In this document: positions 1 to 10,100 of the stretch, one piece after another
Layout of the letters: every line of letters begins with the position of its first letter
How positions within the stretch are numbered: position 1 is the first letter of the stretch
Assembly: GCA_905331475.1 (NCBI GenBank)
Contig: CAJNYU010000655.1
Coordinates: 39,206-103,205, forward strand
Direction of reading: 5' to 3'
DNA from: Rotaria socialis
Taxonomy: Eukaryota > Rotifera > Eurotatoria > Philodinida > Philodinidae
Length of the DNA stretch: 64,000 nucleotides
The notes under the pieces: model-generated
Seen by the model: the letters and a program-made list of their open reading frames with translations, nothing else
What the model was told of the DNA's origin: nothing
The model's database searches: none
Made by a program: the position numbers and the translations under genes

Positions 1-164
1 TCAGCAAACAGTGTCCGATTAACAGTACAATTGTTAGCCGGGGGAAATGAGAGCTGTCATGTATCGGGAATGTCGGGGATGCTGGAGAAGTAGCACGAGA
101 TACGATAGATGTCAAACCGATTGGAGTATATCACATAGTTATTATAGCCAAAGCCATATATCTA
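1..164. other. Left flank, no gene seen
   Basis: Short flank left of the Tigger element. I see no coding frame or repeat that I recognise. It ends in the TA (163-164) that is duplicated at the far side of the transposon. Confidence 0.5.
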
Positions 165-409
165 CAGTATAACCTCTATTAGTGAACATCCCTCCTAAGT
201 GATCAACCTGTTGTACTGAATACCTACCGATCCGACCGACTGAATTTTGCTGGTTTTGACCCCCTCCTTTATGATTACTTTGGCATTATGAATGTGAACG
301 CTTTTTTCAGTCTCTACTACGTAAATGAACCCTCTAGACTACGTACGATCGTAGACAGTGCCATCTATCACTGAGTTAAAGCTATGCATTCAATTGACTC
401 ATTCTGTGA

Positions 410-2432
410 TTGGTTATAAAAACACGAGGAAACGTCCAGATATCTCTCGGTGCTATCTCCAATATCTTGAAACGCAAGTGTGAATCTCTAAATGATTATG
501 AAATCAAGCGAAATAAAAAAATAAAGAGTAAATCTAACAACGATTTAAGTCAAGCAATCAATGATAATGTCTGCGAGTGGTTTGTTGCTCAAAGAGGAAA
601 AAATATTCCAATTTCTGACCGTATAATTCAAGAGTATACTAGACAAATCGGCAAACAATTGGATCCTTCGAATGAATTCAAAGTGAGTGATGGATGGCTT
701 GATGGATTTCGCACACGTTATAACACAAATTTTCGGGTTATTTCTGGTGAAAGTCGAGCAGTTAATCAAGACATAATTACTGATTGGAAAACTCGATTAC
801 ACAATACTATTGAACATTATGATCCTGTCGAAATATTCAATTGTGATGAAACTGGACTTTTTTACAAGCTGATGCCTGATCGATCGTTAACTGTAGACAA
901 AAATGATTGTAAAGGAGGGAAAAAATCAAAGAAACGCAATACCGTGATGTTGGGCACTAATTGGGCCGGAAATGAAAAGTTAAAACCAGTTGTCTTTGCT
1001 ATGTTAGTCTTCATCAATTTTTCTTTGATAGTAGCTCTCTTTTTATTCATGTTGTAGGTAAATCAGCCCTGCCCAGATGTTTCAGAAATATTGACTGGAA
1101 GAAGTTGCTCGTCTTATGGCACAGCAACCGTAGCTCGTGGATGACTTGTAAAATTTTTACTGAATGGTTGCAAGATCTTGATTTGATTATACGGAAACAA
1201 AAAAGACACATTCTACTCTTCCTTGACAATGCACTAGTTCATTCTCCAGATGTACAATTAGAAAATATCAAATTAAATTTTTTTCCACCAAATACGACAG
1301 TAAAGATTCAACCAATCGACCAAGGAGTTATTCGAGCATTCAAAGCTTATTACCGACGTCATCTAGTCAAGCAATAAATCGCCAGTGCTGGTGTTGCTGT
1401 GACAGCCGACGATATTAATATCACTGCTTTAGATCTTGTCTATTGGGTTCAGGGCCGATATGGCTGAATGGTTTAGAATGTTCGGCACATATCCACAAGA
1501 TAGTGTGTTTGAACCTCGGCGCCATCATCCATAGAATAACCTTGGACAAGTTACTAACGGCTGTTTTGTCTCGGATCACTCATTCGATAGCACGCTGATT
1601 ACATTGTGACATACATAAAAATATCCTCATGGATAGTATGTGGTTAGTCAGTATGCATGGGAAGCTTAAGTAGTTAAGCGGAAGGAACTCTGAGTCTGGT
1701 CGGCCTTCTGTCCAGAGCTGCAGCTAGTAATAGTTGTAGGGAAAATATCGGGCTTTTGAAATTGTCTCCGGACAGCATCCTATACTGAAAGGTAGCCGCA
1801 AGGCAAGAGTATTCTTTCTTTCTTTCTATTGGATTCAAGGCGCATGGTAAGTAGTGTCAGAAGGAACAATAAGGAACACATTCAAATCAGTCGGTTTTGA
1901 AAAGCTTTCTGTTATCGATGGAATCGATGCATTACAACAAATTTCAATAATAGATGAAACTATTTTTACAGACGATAGATTGATTGAAGAATTAGATGGA
2001 GTATTGAGACATTTAACCATTGGTGGAAAACCAATGTCTGGCTATGATTATGTGGTGAGATGCGACAGAGACATTTTGAAAAAATTTTTCTTTTTTTCGT
2101 TTCACTGTTTTAGAGTATTGATGATAATGCTCCATCATTTAACGAATGGGATGATTCGAATGATAAATTATTAGTAATTAACGGAACTATCAATGATGAT
2201 GCGAATAGTAATGAAGATCAACTGAACGACGATGTTCCAAGTGAAAATCCACCTTCCTTATCTGAATGTTTAGACCTAGTTCGTCGTCTGCGCCTTTTCT
2301 CCACAATGCAACAACCAGAATTTCATTTGTTCATTATTGAATTACAGTCTAAACTAACTGATGCACTCCTCGATTCTAATTTATCAAAACAAAGATCTGT
2401 TCTGGATTATTTCAAACATGTACTTGTTTAAT
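410..2432 (+). pseudogene. Tigger/pogo transposase, CENP-B-like N-terminal part plus DDE_1 domain, broken
   Basis: Fragments read in order as one transposase. First comes a CENP-B-type DNA-binding region (410-760, ending in VSDGWLDGFRTRYN). The catalytic part then has the first aspartate in NCDETGLFYKL, the second in LFLDNALVH (about 1223-1250) and the third in QPIDQGVIRAFK (1312-1347). I count 30 residues between the second and third aspartates, the DD30D spacing of pogo. A small intron is likely around 1010-1060. The frame continues to LVYWVQ at about 1452, where a SINE is inserted, and resumes at about 1832 with YWIQGAW followed by an in-frame TAA. A second intron (about 2055-2112) leads to an exon ending LDYFKHVLV and TAA at 2430-2432. 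The extreme N-terminus is not recognisable. Function is lost. Confidence 0.85.
1454..1824 (+). mobile_element. tRNA-derived SINE inserted in the Tigger transposase
   Basis: The insert is flanked by a ~15-bp imperfect target duplication, TCTATTGGGTTCAGG (1439-1453) and TCTATTGGATTCAAGG (1825-1840). Removing it restores the transposase reading frame. Its 5' end resembles an RNA polymerase III internal promoter: A-box-like TGGCTGAATGG at about 1460-1470 and B-box-like TGTTTGAACCT about 40 bp later. The rest is unrelated to tRNA, and the 3' end is TTCTTTCTTTC-rich. The orientation and TSD length fit LINE-mobilised retroposition. No coding potential. Confidence 0.65.
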
Positions 2433-2625
2433 CTTATGAATTTCTTGTTAAATAATTATTTTTTATATAAACAAATTACAACAGCTCATCTGAAGTGAAC
2501 TAATAGTACCATTAAATTCGAAAAATCTCGATATTTCTACAGAACCCCTCCTTTGTGATCACCCTGCTAATTTGAACGATTTTTGAAAGTACCGACAGTG
2601 TTCACATAACAGAGGTTTTACTGTA

Positions 2626-3143
2626 TATATATATAGATATACAGTGACACTCACATAACCTTCCACCGTACCCACACGCAGCTCAAGATGCGGTATATCT
2701 TGTATAGTGACGTTGCTCCTCCAGCACGCTCAATTTTCTGGCTCTATAACACTGCTTTTAATTCAATGATTTGTTCTCAAAATGTAGTCATGGCAACGGA
2801 CTGATTCGCCATGACCGTAAATTTTACGGATCTTTCTAAATACTCAATAAATGTTACTGATTTATTTTTTTTACTGTGTGTTCCATTGAACATTTTCAAA
2901 CAATTGTTACTATCGGATGTGTCGGAATGAAAAAATTGAAAATCTTCTACTGAGCACGGCCTAATGATTTAGGCGGTGGCTTACGTGCCGATACTGTGGG
3001 TGTTCAGGAGTGCCCTGACGTGGCAAAACTTGGAGAGGGTTGACAATTTCTGAAAAAAATATCATGCATTACCGAACAAAGAAACGGAAATTTTTCGGAG
3101 ATGGGAGCATCACCCCGTCACTAGGAACATTTCTGCGGTTATC
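2626..3143. other. Intergenic, no gene seen
   Basis: AT-rich DNA right of the Tigger element. At about 2638 there is another CAGTGACACTCACATAACC-like stretch resembling a pogo-type end, possibly a MITE remnant, but I could not find its partner. No coding frame is supported. Confidence 0.4.
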
Positions 3144-3209
3144 GAGTGTGGGTGTGGGTGTGCGCATGGCTGTGACTGTCATGGAGAGAGCCACACTCAC
3201 ACCCACCCC
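3144..3209. repeat. GGGTGT hairpin, copy 1
   Basis: Left arm GTGTGGGTGTGGGTGTG (about 3146-3163) and right arm CACACTCACACCCACCCC (3192-3209), separated by ~28 bp. It belongs to the dispersed hairpin family described in the findings: G-rich arm first, C-rich arm second, read the same way on either strand. Confidence 0.75.
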
Positions 3210-3351
3210 AAATTCTTTTAAAATTATGTTACCTTTTTATTGTCAATAGGAGAAATTGTTTCATGCAGACCAGTGATGGATGGAGTGCCAGTTGCCAGCG
3301 AGAAAGACTCCTATAAAAAAAGATTTAGAATATTGTCTCTTGCATAGGTTT

Positions 3352-3812
3352 CGGAGAACAATCTCAAAAATCTCACAGGAGTTTCTAGTAATCGATCACC
3401 AAAACGGTGAAAAACTTGCATGCCGTAGAAATCTTGTAATGACGAACTTTGAATGGAGAGCATCGGTGGTGACCGATTTTCGGAACGACGAGAAAGTTTC
3501 ATTACACGAACTCCTTTTGGTGACCATTTTCGACCGGGTAGCACTGTTTGTGATCGATTGCCAGAACGACGAGAAAGTCTTGTAACATTTATTGGTTGTA
3601 ATGACGAACTTCGAATGGGAGGTGCCTCTTCTGGCTGATGACCGGAGTGACGAGAAAGTCTTGTAACATGGATTATTTTTGATGACGAACTTTGAATGGG
3701 CAGTGCCTCTTCTGATTGATGACCGGAGTGACGAGAAAGTCTTGTAACATGGATTGATTTTAATGATGAACTTCGAATGGGCAGCATCATTTGTGATCAA
3801 TTCGTTTCTACT
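3352..3812. repeat. 81-bp minisatellite, about six diverged units
   Basis: The core GACGAGAAAGTCTTGTAAC and the block ATGACGAACTTTGAATGGG recur at 81-bp steps (unit starts near 3359, 3440, 3521, 3602, 3683 and 3764). Because 81 is divisible by three and the units lack stops in several frames, long open frames appear on both strands (minus 3311-3790 and 3396-3800), encoding 27-residue repeats rich in S, R and H. There is no ATG context, intron or family resemblance to show that these are genes, so I treat the frames as a by-product of the repeat. Confidence 0.85.
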
Positions 3813-4597
3813 GTATTTGTGTTTTCAACTCCAATTATTAACAGTCAGAGATGTGTGATGCTAGTGGAGTGTGTGTTTTTTTTGTAAAGGAATGATTGTG
3901 CACACTATCCTTCGCTGATGCCGTATATATATATATATTTTTTTTGCATTACATGGCAGCCAATCAAAAAGACCTCATATTGTTTTTTTCTCAGTGAATT
4001 TACAGTCTTCTACAGTGGAATGCTGTATTACAAGATGCCGGAAAGGCTTCGAGTTCATTTGAATAATATTGAAAAGCCATGGCTTCATTCTCAATCAGAG
4101 AAATAATGAAAAACAGTGTGTTGAAGTTGAGTGTGTTGTGAAAATAACATTGATGACTGTCATAATTTTTTTCATTCTTTTGCTCTCTTCGCACCAGATG
4201 ACTATGCGTAACTCCATGGGATTTCACCAGGTCGATCCGGGTAACACCTCCAAATGTGCTGAAACGTTCAGGGTTTGCTCAGTTTTTTCCGCTGATCATT
4301 TTGGTATAACATTTGTTGGGATTTAATGCCATTTTCATATACTTATGAAAGAAATACTTTTTATGTTATTTTGAATTTTTTCGTGATTAAAAAACCTGCA
4401 GCATTTCGAAAAAGCTGTTAGCACAATCCCTTTGGGATCAAAGTGTGAAACACGATGGAACTTCTTTTCTGGAACTCGTCTATTACTATCACTGGTGGTC
4501 TGTGGAGCTTCTCTATTACGGTCTGTATTATGATGTACGGAGTCTCTAGAAACCATCACAGACCGGGACAGAGACCTCAGGAACTATCACAGACCCA
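3813..4597. other. Intergenic, no gene seen
   Basis: AT-rich DNA with microsatellite tracts (TATATA near 3925). It contains the first copy of a CACAGACCGGGACAGAG repeat (4555-4594), which recurs at 5119-5166 in the same orientation on the other side of the foldback repeat. Confidence 0.4.
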
Positions 4598-5118
4598 CTG
4601 GATGACAAAAATGAATTACAAAGTAATTCTAAGATATGAATTACAAAATAGTTCAAATTCAGTTGCTGTCTTTCAAGTGACTAAGCAGGTACTAGAAGGT
4701 ACTACCAGGTACTGCCAGGTGTGGGTGCTGGTGCTGGTGTGTGGGGGTGGGTATGGGTGTAATTGGTCCCTAAAGTGAAATTACACCCACACCCACACCC
4801 TCAAGGTTTGAAAAATCGGGTATTTCTTGTGATGCTAGCGTTGAAATTGAATCTAGATCTATTGCACAATTTATATAATAGGAATATGTAAACATACAAA
4901 GTAAAAATATATGAGTTCTTGTATTCCAATTTAAATAACATAGCCTTTCTTTTTACGATTGTCCATTCATGTTCCAAGTCGAATTCGGCTGCTACCAATC
5001 TTCTAGTACCTTCTAGTACCTGGTAGTACCTTCTAGTACCTTCTAGTAATAACTGATACATGTATTAGTTGTATGTGTAAATTTTGAATTATTTTGTAAT
5101 TCATTTGTGTCATGAAGT
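4598..5118. repeat. Foldback repeat with GGTACTAGAA subrepeats
   Basis: The left arm (about 4602-4720) and right arm (about 4995-5115) are imperfect reverse complements. Both contain ATGAATTACAAAAT and a run of ~10-bp units GGTACTAGAA, with GGTACTACCA variants. The segment is flanked by ~40-bp direct repeats containing CACAGACCGGGACAGAG (4555-4594, 5119-5166). A GGGTGT hairpin (4738-4800) sits in the loop. It is probably a nonautonomous foldback element. Confidence 0.65.
4738..4800. repeat. GGGTGT hairpin, copy 2
   Basis: Left arm TGTGGGGGTGGGTATGGGTG with following TAATT, right arm TTACACCCACACCCACACCC followed by TCAAGG. The loop carries AAAGTGAAATTA, the reverse complement of the TAATTTCACTTT element seen in related copies. 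The outer boundary (ACCCTCAAGG) matches that of other copies. Confidence 0.85.
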
Positions 5119-5150
5119 CCACAGACCGGGGCAGAAACCTCAGCAACTAT

Positions 5151-5234
5151 CACAGACCGGGACAGAGAAATTAATTAATTAATTAATTGATTAATCAGCT
5201 AACTAATTAATTAATTTCTCTGTCCCTGTCTGTG
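5151..5234. repeat. Near-perfect palindrome with AATT core
   Basis: The arms CACAGACCGGGACAGAG (from 5151) and CTCTGTCCCTGTCTGTG (to 5234), together with the adjoining AAATTAATTAATTA and TAATTAATTAATTT, pair with a single mismatch around a short loop. The outer arm is the same CACAGACCGGGACAGAG repeat that flanks the neighbouring foldback. Confidence 0.8.
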
Positions 5235-5248
5235 GGGGGGGCGGGGGT

Positions 5249-5293
5249 GGGTCCAAATTTCTACCCTATATACTTCAATACTCCTTTCAGATC
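5249..5293 (-). repeat. Dispersed GTTGAAGTATATAGGG repeat, copy 1
   Basis: On the minus strand this reads GATCTGAAAGGAGTATTGAA followed by GTATATAGGGTAGAAATTTG and a run of C. Related copies are at about 33935-34035 and 39030-39130 on the plus strand. Noncoding. Confidence 0.75.
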
Positions 5294-5299
5294 TTGTTT

Positions 5300-6185
5300 C
5301 ACAAAATCGATATTACTACATCAATATTTTATAAAATTTGAAAACCAATTATATATTCAGATTCAGCGTAAAAATCTGTATCAGAATCCTTAGGAATCTT
5401 AAAATGTCTGCTTATTTTGATGGACAGGCTCAAGGACGCTCTTGTTTTCAGTGACAGCTTTTTTATGAAAAGCTATTTCAAAAATGTTACTATAGGAGTT
5501 GGAATTATCCAAAAAAGTGGCGTTAGCCATTCGACAAAGTAAAGTTAACTCTACAACATGCAATAGTTGGTTTTCTTTCCCTGTTTAATTCTGGTGGGGA
5601 AAAGTGAAAAACTATTTTTGACTGCAATTTTTGATGAACATGCTCGTTATATTTAATCACTAACGATAATAATACCCTACAATTTATTGTGACTATCAAG
5701 GTATGTAGAACTTGCTGTGCTGATCATTTTGGTACTAAATTATTGTATATTCAGTTGCATTTTCATGAGCAAGTTAGTGAAATGAGATACACACAGATAC
5801 ACATGTTTTGGCACATCCTTTTTTTTAAACAAAACGAACACATAGTCACCCTTTACAATCTTTTGCGCACTTTCATTTAAGATGTTTTCATGGTTGGCTC
5901 CTGATATATTTGGCTAATTCTTCGCCAATTTTGCTTTTCCCTTTTGGATGTGTTTGTTTTGCACCGATTTTTGAGAAGCGCTTTTTGCGTTTTGACAAAA
6001 CTTCATCATGGAAAGTATGTGAACACCAGATTCGCGTTCTATAATGCATATTAGCAGAGAAAAGCTGCGAGTAGGAAAAAGTAAACAATACAACGAATGA
6101 ATATTGGAAATGAGAACGATGAATGATACACAAGTTTAATTCACGAACTAGTGAATATCAGTTCCCTAGACTGAAAGGATAGGGT
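5300..6185. other. Intergenic, no gene seen
   Basis: AT-rich, with no supported coding frame, repeat or RNA gene that I can identify. Confidence 0.4.
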
Positions 6186-6231
6186 CTAGAAACCGTAATT
6201 TACCTGTGTCGGTCTGTCCGCTTGTCTGTAA

Positions 6232-6467
6232 CAATGGCACAAATGACCATCCCTACGGCACAAATGACCATTCTTATGGTACAAATGACCATTTTTATGG
6301 TACAAATGACAAATTTCATGCCACAAACGGTCATTTTTATGACACAAACGACTAATTATCTTGGTGCAATTGGCCATTTCTATGACAGAAACGATCATTT
6401 CCGGGGGATAAATGACCGGAGCCATGGCACAAATGATCTTTTTTGTGTACTCAAAAAGTGAGTACAC
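6232..6467. repeat. 21-bp tandem repeat followed by a stem-loop shared with 42.9 kb
   Basis: Units close to ACAAATGACCATTTTTATGG repeat at 21-bp steps, degenerating toward the right; being a multiple of three they leave open frames on both strands. The block ends in the palindrome GTGTACTCAAAAAGTGAGTAC (AC follows; 6445-6467). The same stem-loop, with a slightly longer loop, occurs at 42921-42945 beside a phrase resembling the GTCGGTCTGTCCG that precedes this block, so the two loci carry related elements. Confidence 0.7.
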
Positions 6468-6511
6468 TCTACGCTGTAAAAAAAAGAACCGTAGAATAGC
6501 AAACTAAAAAA

Positions 6512-6710
6512 GGGTTTATGAAAGTGCAACGTGTAGCAAACCCTTTTCAACCGTTTATCAACGAGTCATAAACCCTGTTATAAACTCTCTAAAAAGGGTT
6601 TAATATGGAGTTTATTATCGTTAAATATGCTTTCTGGAAGGTTTATTGAAGGGTTGATCAGATTCATAAATGCTTAAAGGGATTGCGACACGTTGCACTT
6701 TCATAAACCC
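6512..6710. mobile_element. MITE-like element with 23-bp perfect terminal inverted repeats
   Basis: GGGTTTATGAAAGTGCAACG (6512 on, continuing GTGT-wise to 6534) is perfectly repeated in inverted orientation at 6688-6710. Internal segments (AACCCTTTTCAAC and its complement) also pair. The following 250 bp (to about 6960) holds more AGGGTTTATGA and AAAGCGTTTATGGAC motifs in both orientations, suggesting further nested or degraded copies. No coding capacity, so it must have been mobilised in trans if mobile. Confidence 0.7.
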
Positions 6711-6960
6711 CTGAAAAGGGTTGATAATTCACATAAACGTTCTCATATAACCTTCGAAACTCGGCCTAAAAGGGTTGATTAAAATGCTATACCCATGAGC
6801 CCCTCTCAGAAACGCTATTGAAAAGCGTTTATGGACATCATGAATGGTCGCCAGCGTTTGTGAGAGGGTATATAAAACCGATTATGGACCTCATAAACTG
6901 CCTGAAGGGTTTATGATAAGGTTTATGAAGGCGATTGTGGACCTCCAGTATCGTTTTCAG

Positions 6961-8495
6961 TGAGAATATTAGGTTAAATAGAGTGATTCAAGAGTACAAT
7001 GAACTAATTTCAGGGGTCGGAGAATAATTGAATACTTTGTTTTTCACCTTGGTTGATGATAGATAAATGTCCACGAAGAGAGATATGCTGAATAATTTGT
7101 AGTTTTTATAATAATATGTATCTAACACTCCCTATCTATGGCATTTTATAATAATTAACAAGAGGATGGTAGACTCCCCGAGACTGGAAGAAACCATATC
7201 CGTTATTTTCTCTACGTTTTGAGCATCATATTTGTCGAAACTCTTACGCGATCTTGTCTTAGAATCCAATACTCACTCAGTGAGAAACGAGCAAAACGAG
7301 AAAACCCGAAACTAATTCGATCGAGAATCAAAATCTAGCATGACCACGGAAGATAAAAATCAAGATGATTAAAATGAATTGCAGGAATCTCCTTCTAGCA
7401 GCGACTAATCAATACAAACAGGATAGCTAAATTAACATAAAACTGAGGAGTGAGTAATTTAGAGGAATGATTTGAAGTAGCTGCTTCAGACGAATTTTCT
7501 GTGATGTCACGTGAAAACTTTTACTCACTTCAATTGACGTTGGCAACTTCCAATATTCTCACATAAGATATTAAGCAAATAGTATTTGTAATTCAGTACA
7601 TTCTGCATTTACTTTGAAGACTTTGTTTGATGAAACCTAAACATAAAAGCGTGAGTTATTAATAGATGACGATTTTCTCTTAAAACAACTCTGATTAAAT
7701 TGAAAACTTACTAGAAATCAGTACACTGCAGCTACCAATTGACAACAATCGCTGACGTGCATTATGAAACGCATCTGAAAGTTCAAAGTAACTGCCACTC
7801 AGCCATAAGCGAAACCTCTCTATTGAATCCATGATCGTAATTCCATTAATTGATAAAAGAGATCAAACGCAAAGATTTAAAAGAAAAATTATTAAAAGGT
7901 GAGCAAGAATCGAATATTAATAACATATTAAAAAGCACTCAAGTTATCAAGTATCTCGTCTGAATAAATAAAGCGTGTGCACTTTCATCGAAACTTAAAT
8001 TTTACACACGAAATGTTGTTTTCAACAACATGATGCTACTGCTCATTCGCTGGGAAACTTTAGTAGAGACACTCCCCTCCCTGATACGACGGCTACTTAT
8101 CATCAAAAAAAAATACACAGAACCCATCCAATTCATTGCTTCTTTCTCTCCTTCGCCCCGATCAATGGCTTGCATAAAATAATAACGTCAGCACCTTACG
8201 AAATAGTTTATAGCTTCTCTAAAAAAAAGCCAACTCAATTAGAAAAAAATATAGTCATCTTATTCTAGTTGAAAACAAGTAATATCATTCTGTAGCCATC
8301 AACTGTAAAGTACAACTAGTTGGGCAAATTATACACAATTTTGTTTACTAATATATTTGTATCAAACGGTAAAAAGACTCCACCGCCTTAAAGAAACACG
8401 AGCCTGCCTATACTTTTCTTAGGAACCAAACACAATCTCATAAAAGAACTGGCGCTTCAGCTTCAGCCGATTAGAGAAAGCGCTGATGTCTACCG
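6961..8495. other. Intergenic, no gene seen
   Basis: AT-rich DNA without a supported open frame, splice pattern or repeat that I could recognise. Confidence 0.4.
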
Positions 8496-8499
8496 ATTA

Positions 8500-10100
8500 A
8501 TTGTGAATGTAGATGTTTTGGTGATGATTTACAAAGTTCACCTTCTTTGAATCGATAGATAAAATTAATATATAAAGGGATCTGTTCACATAGGAACACA
8601 ACCTTTCACTTATTTTTCGATACGGATGAAACGAGATGAAATGAAACATTATACTTAACTTATAGTGGGTCGGATAAATCTTTGACTTGAAGTAATTCAT
8701 TGGGAATGAGCACACATTTGTGCTAGTTTCAATGCGCTCACTTATTTATCTAAATAAATAGAACGATTAAATGAAAATAAAACCTTTAATGTACGAAAAA
8801 CCTTCACATAATTCTCTGGATATGTGAAGAACAAGCATAAAATGAATAATGATACGTAACTTTAAGTGGGCCGATTAAAGTATTGACGCAGATCAATTGA
8901 TTGAAAATAAGCCCATGTTCTTAACATTTTATAAAGTTCCTCTTGTTTATCTAGAAAGATAAAACGATTACAAAAAAGGAGATCTTTTGGTATACGAAAC
9001 GGTCGCTGAAATTATTTTTTGAATATGAAAAATTCATACTTAACTTTCATTCGATAGTGAAAATAAATCGGCGCGAAGTGGTTGATTCAAAATGAGCACA
9101 TGCTCGCACAAGTTCTGAGAACTACTCGTGTTTACCAAGATAAATAGAATGATTGAATGGAAATATATCACTTCATCAAGGAAAAAATCGTTCCGATAAT
9201 TTACTCGATATGGCACAACAGGATGAAGTAAAAAAATGTAATTTACTTTGCAGTGGATTGTTGAAACGATAGAGATGGACCAATTTATTGCGAACCAGCA
9301 GTTGTTCGCAGTAATTTTGAAAGCTTTTCATTTTGATCTAGATAAAGAAAACGACTATGTAAAACTAAATCTTTTTGTATAGAAAATAATCGGTCGGATA
9401 ATTTTCTCAACATAGAATAGAAGAAATCAAGTGAGCCGTCATACTTAACTTTCATTCGCTTCTAGACAACATTGATGTGAAGCATTGGTTAAAAATGAGC
9501 CTCTGTTTGCACCACTTTTTAGAAGTCCACTTGATTATTTAGAGGGAAAACATGATCAGATGAAGATGAATTGTTTCATCTAAAACCAAATTGGTCACAT
9601 ATTTTTCTCGATATGAAAAAAACAAAAAAAAAAGAAATTTCATATTTAACTTGTAGAAATTAGATGAAGCCAACGACGTAAAGCAATTGATTTTCAATGA
9701 GCACTTATTCGTAGAAATTGCGAAAGTTCCGCTTGTTTCTCTAGATAAATCAAATGATTAAATGAAGAAAAATCGTGTCCTGAAGGAGAAATTATATCAG
9801 ATAATTTTCTTAAACAGCAAAAAAGCGAAATAAAATAGCATACCTAAATTTCAAATGGTTAAAGAAAACATTGACGCGAAGGATTTCGCTGAGAACGACT
9901 AGCTGTTCATTCTACTTTCCGAATACTTGCTTTTGTATGAAGACGATTCACTTTATATGGAAAAAAATCATTTGGTTAATATTCTCGATATGAAAGACTT
10001 GAAGTCGAATGAAAAATCATATTTCACATTTAGATTATATAAAAAAAAGTAGGGCTTCACTGACAAGATACATATAGAAAAAAAAATTATGGGAATCATG
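8500..10100 (+). repeat. Strongly diverged ~200-bp tandem array, about eight units
   Basis: The marker AATGAGCAC (with variants) recurs near 8504, 8705, 8906, 9091, 9292, 9494, 9696 and 9893, giving steps of 201, 201, 185, 201, 202, 202 and 197 bp. Each unit has the same order of conserved boxes: TTGTTTATCTAGATAAATAG, then AACGATTAAATGAA, then GGTCNGATAATTTTCTCGATATG, then CATACTTAACTTTCATTCG, then GACGCGAAGCAATTGATT. Spacing is conserved although sequence between boxes has diverged greatly. No open frame of note. It could be an old satellite or a repeated regulatory unit. Confidence 0.8.

Larger units (their letters stand above)
165..2623 (+). mobile_element. Tigger/pogo DNA transposon, decayed, with TA target duplication
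   Basis: The left end reads CAGTATAACCTCTATTAGTG and the right end, read on the minus strand, CAGTAAAACCTCTGTTATGT. They are imperfect terminal inverted repeats starting with the CAG usual for pogo/Tigger, and both are bordered by TA (163-164 and 2624-2625), the usual Tc1/mariner/pogo target duplication. A subterminal motif related to CCCTCCTTTGTGATCACC recurs at about 189, 260 and 2543 in the same orientation. The interior encodes a recognisable DDE transposase broken by stops and by a 371-bp SINE. The element is therefore full-length but not autonomous. Confidence 0.9.

Noticed and set aside
3311..3800. Long minus-strand repeat-protein frames (159 and 134 aa)
   Set aside because: They overlap the 81-bp minisatellite completely; a stop-free period divisible by three explains them without a gene.
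6222..6467. CRISPR array (short regular repeats)
   Set aside because: Repeats are contiguous 21-bp tandem units without unique spacers, in a eukaryotic genome.
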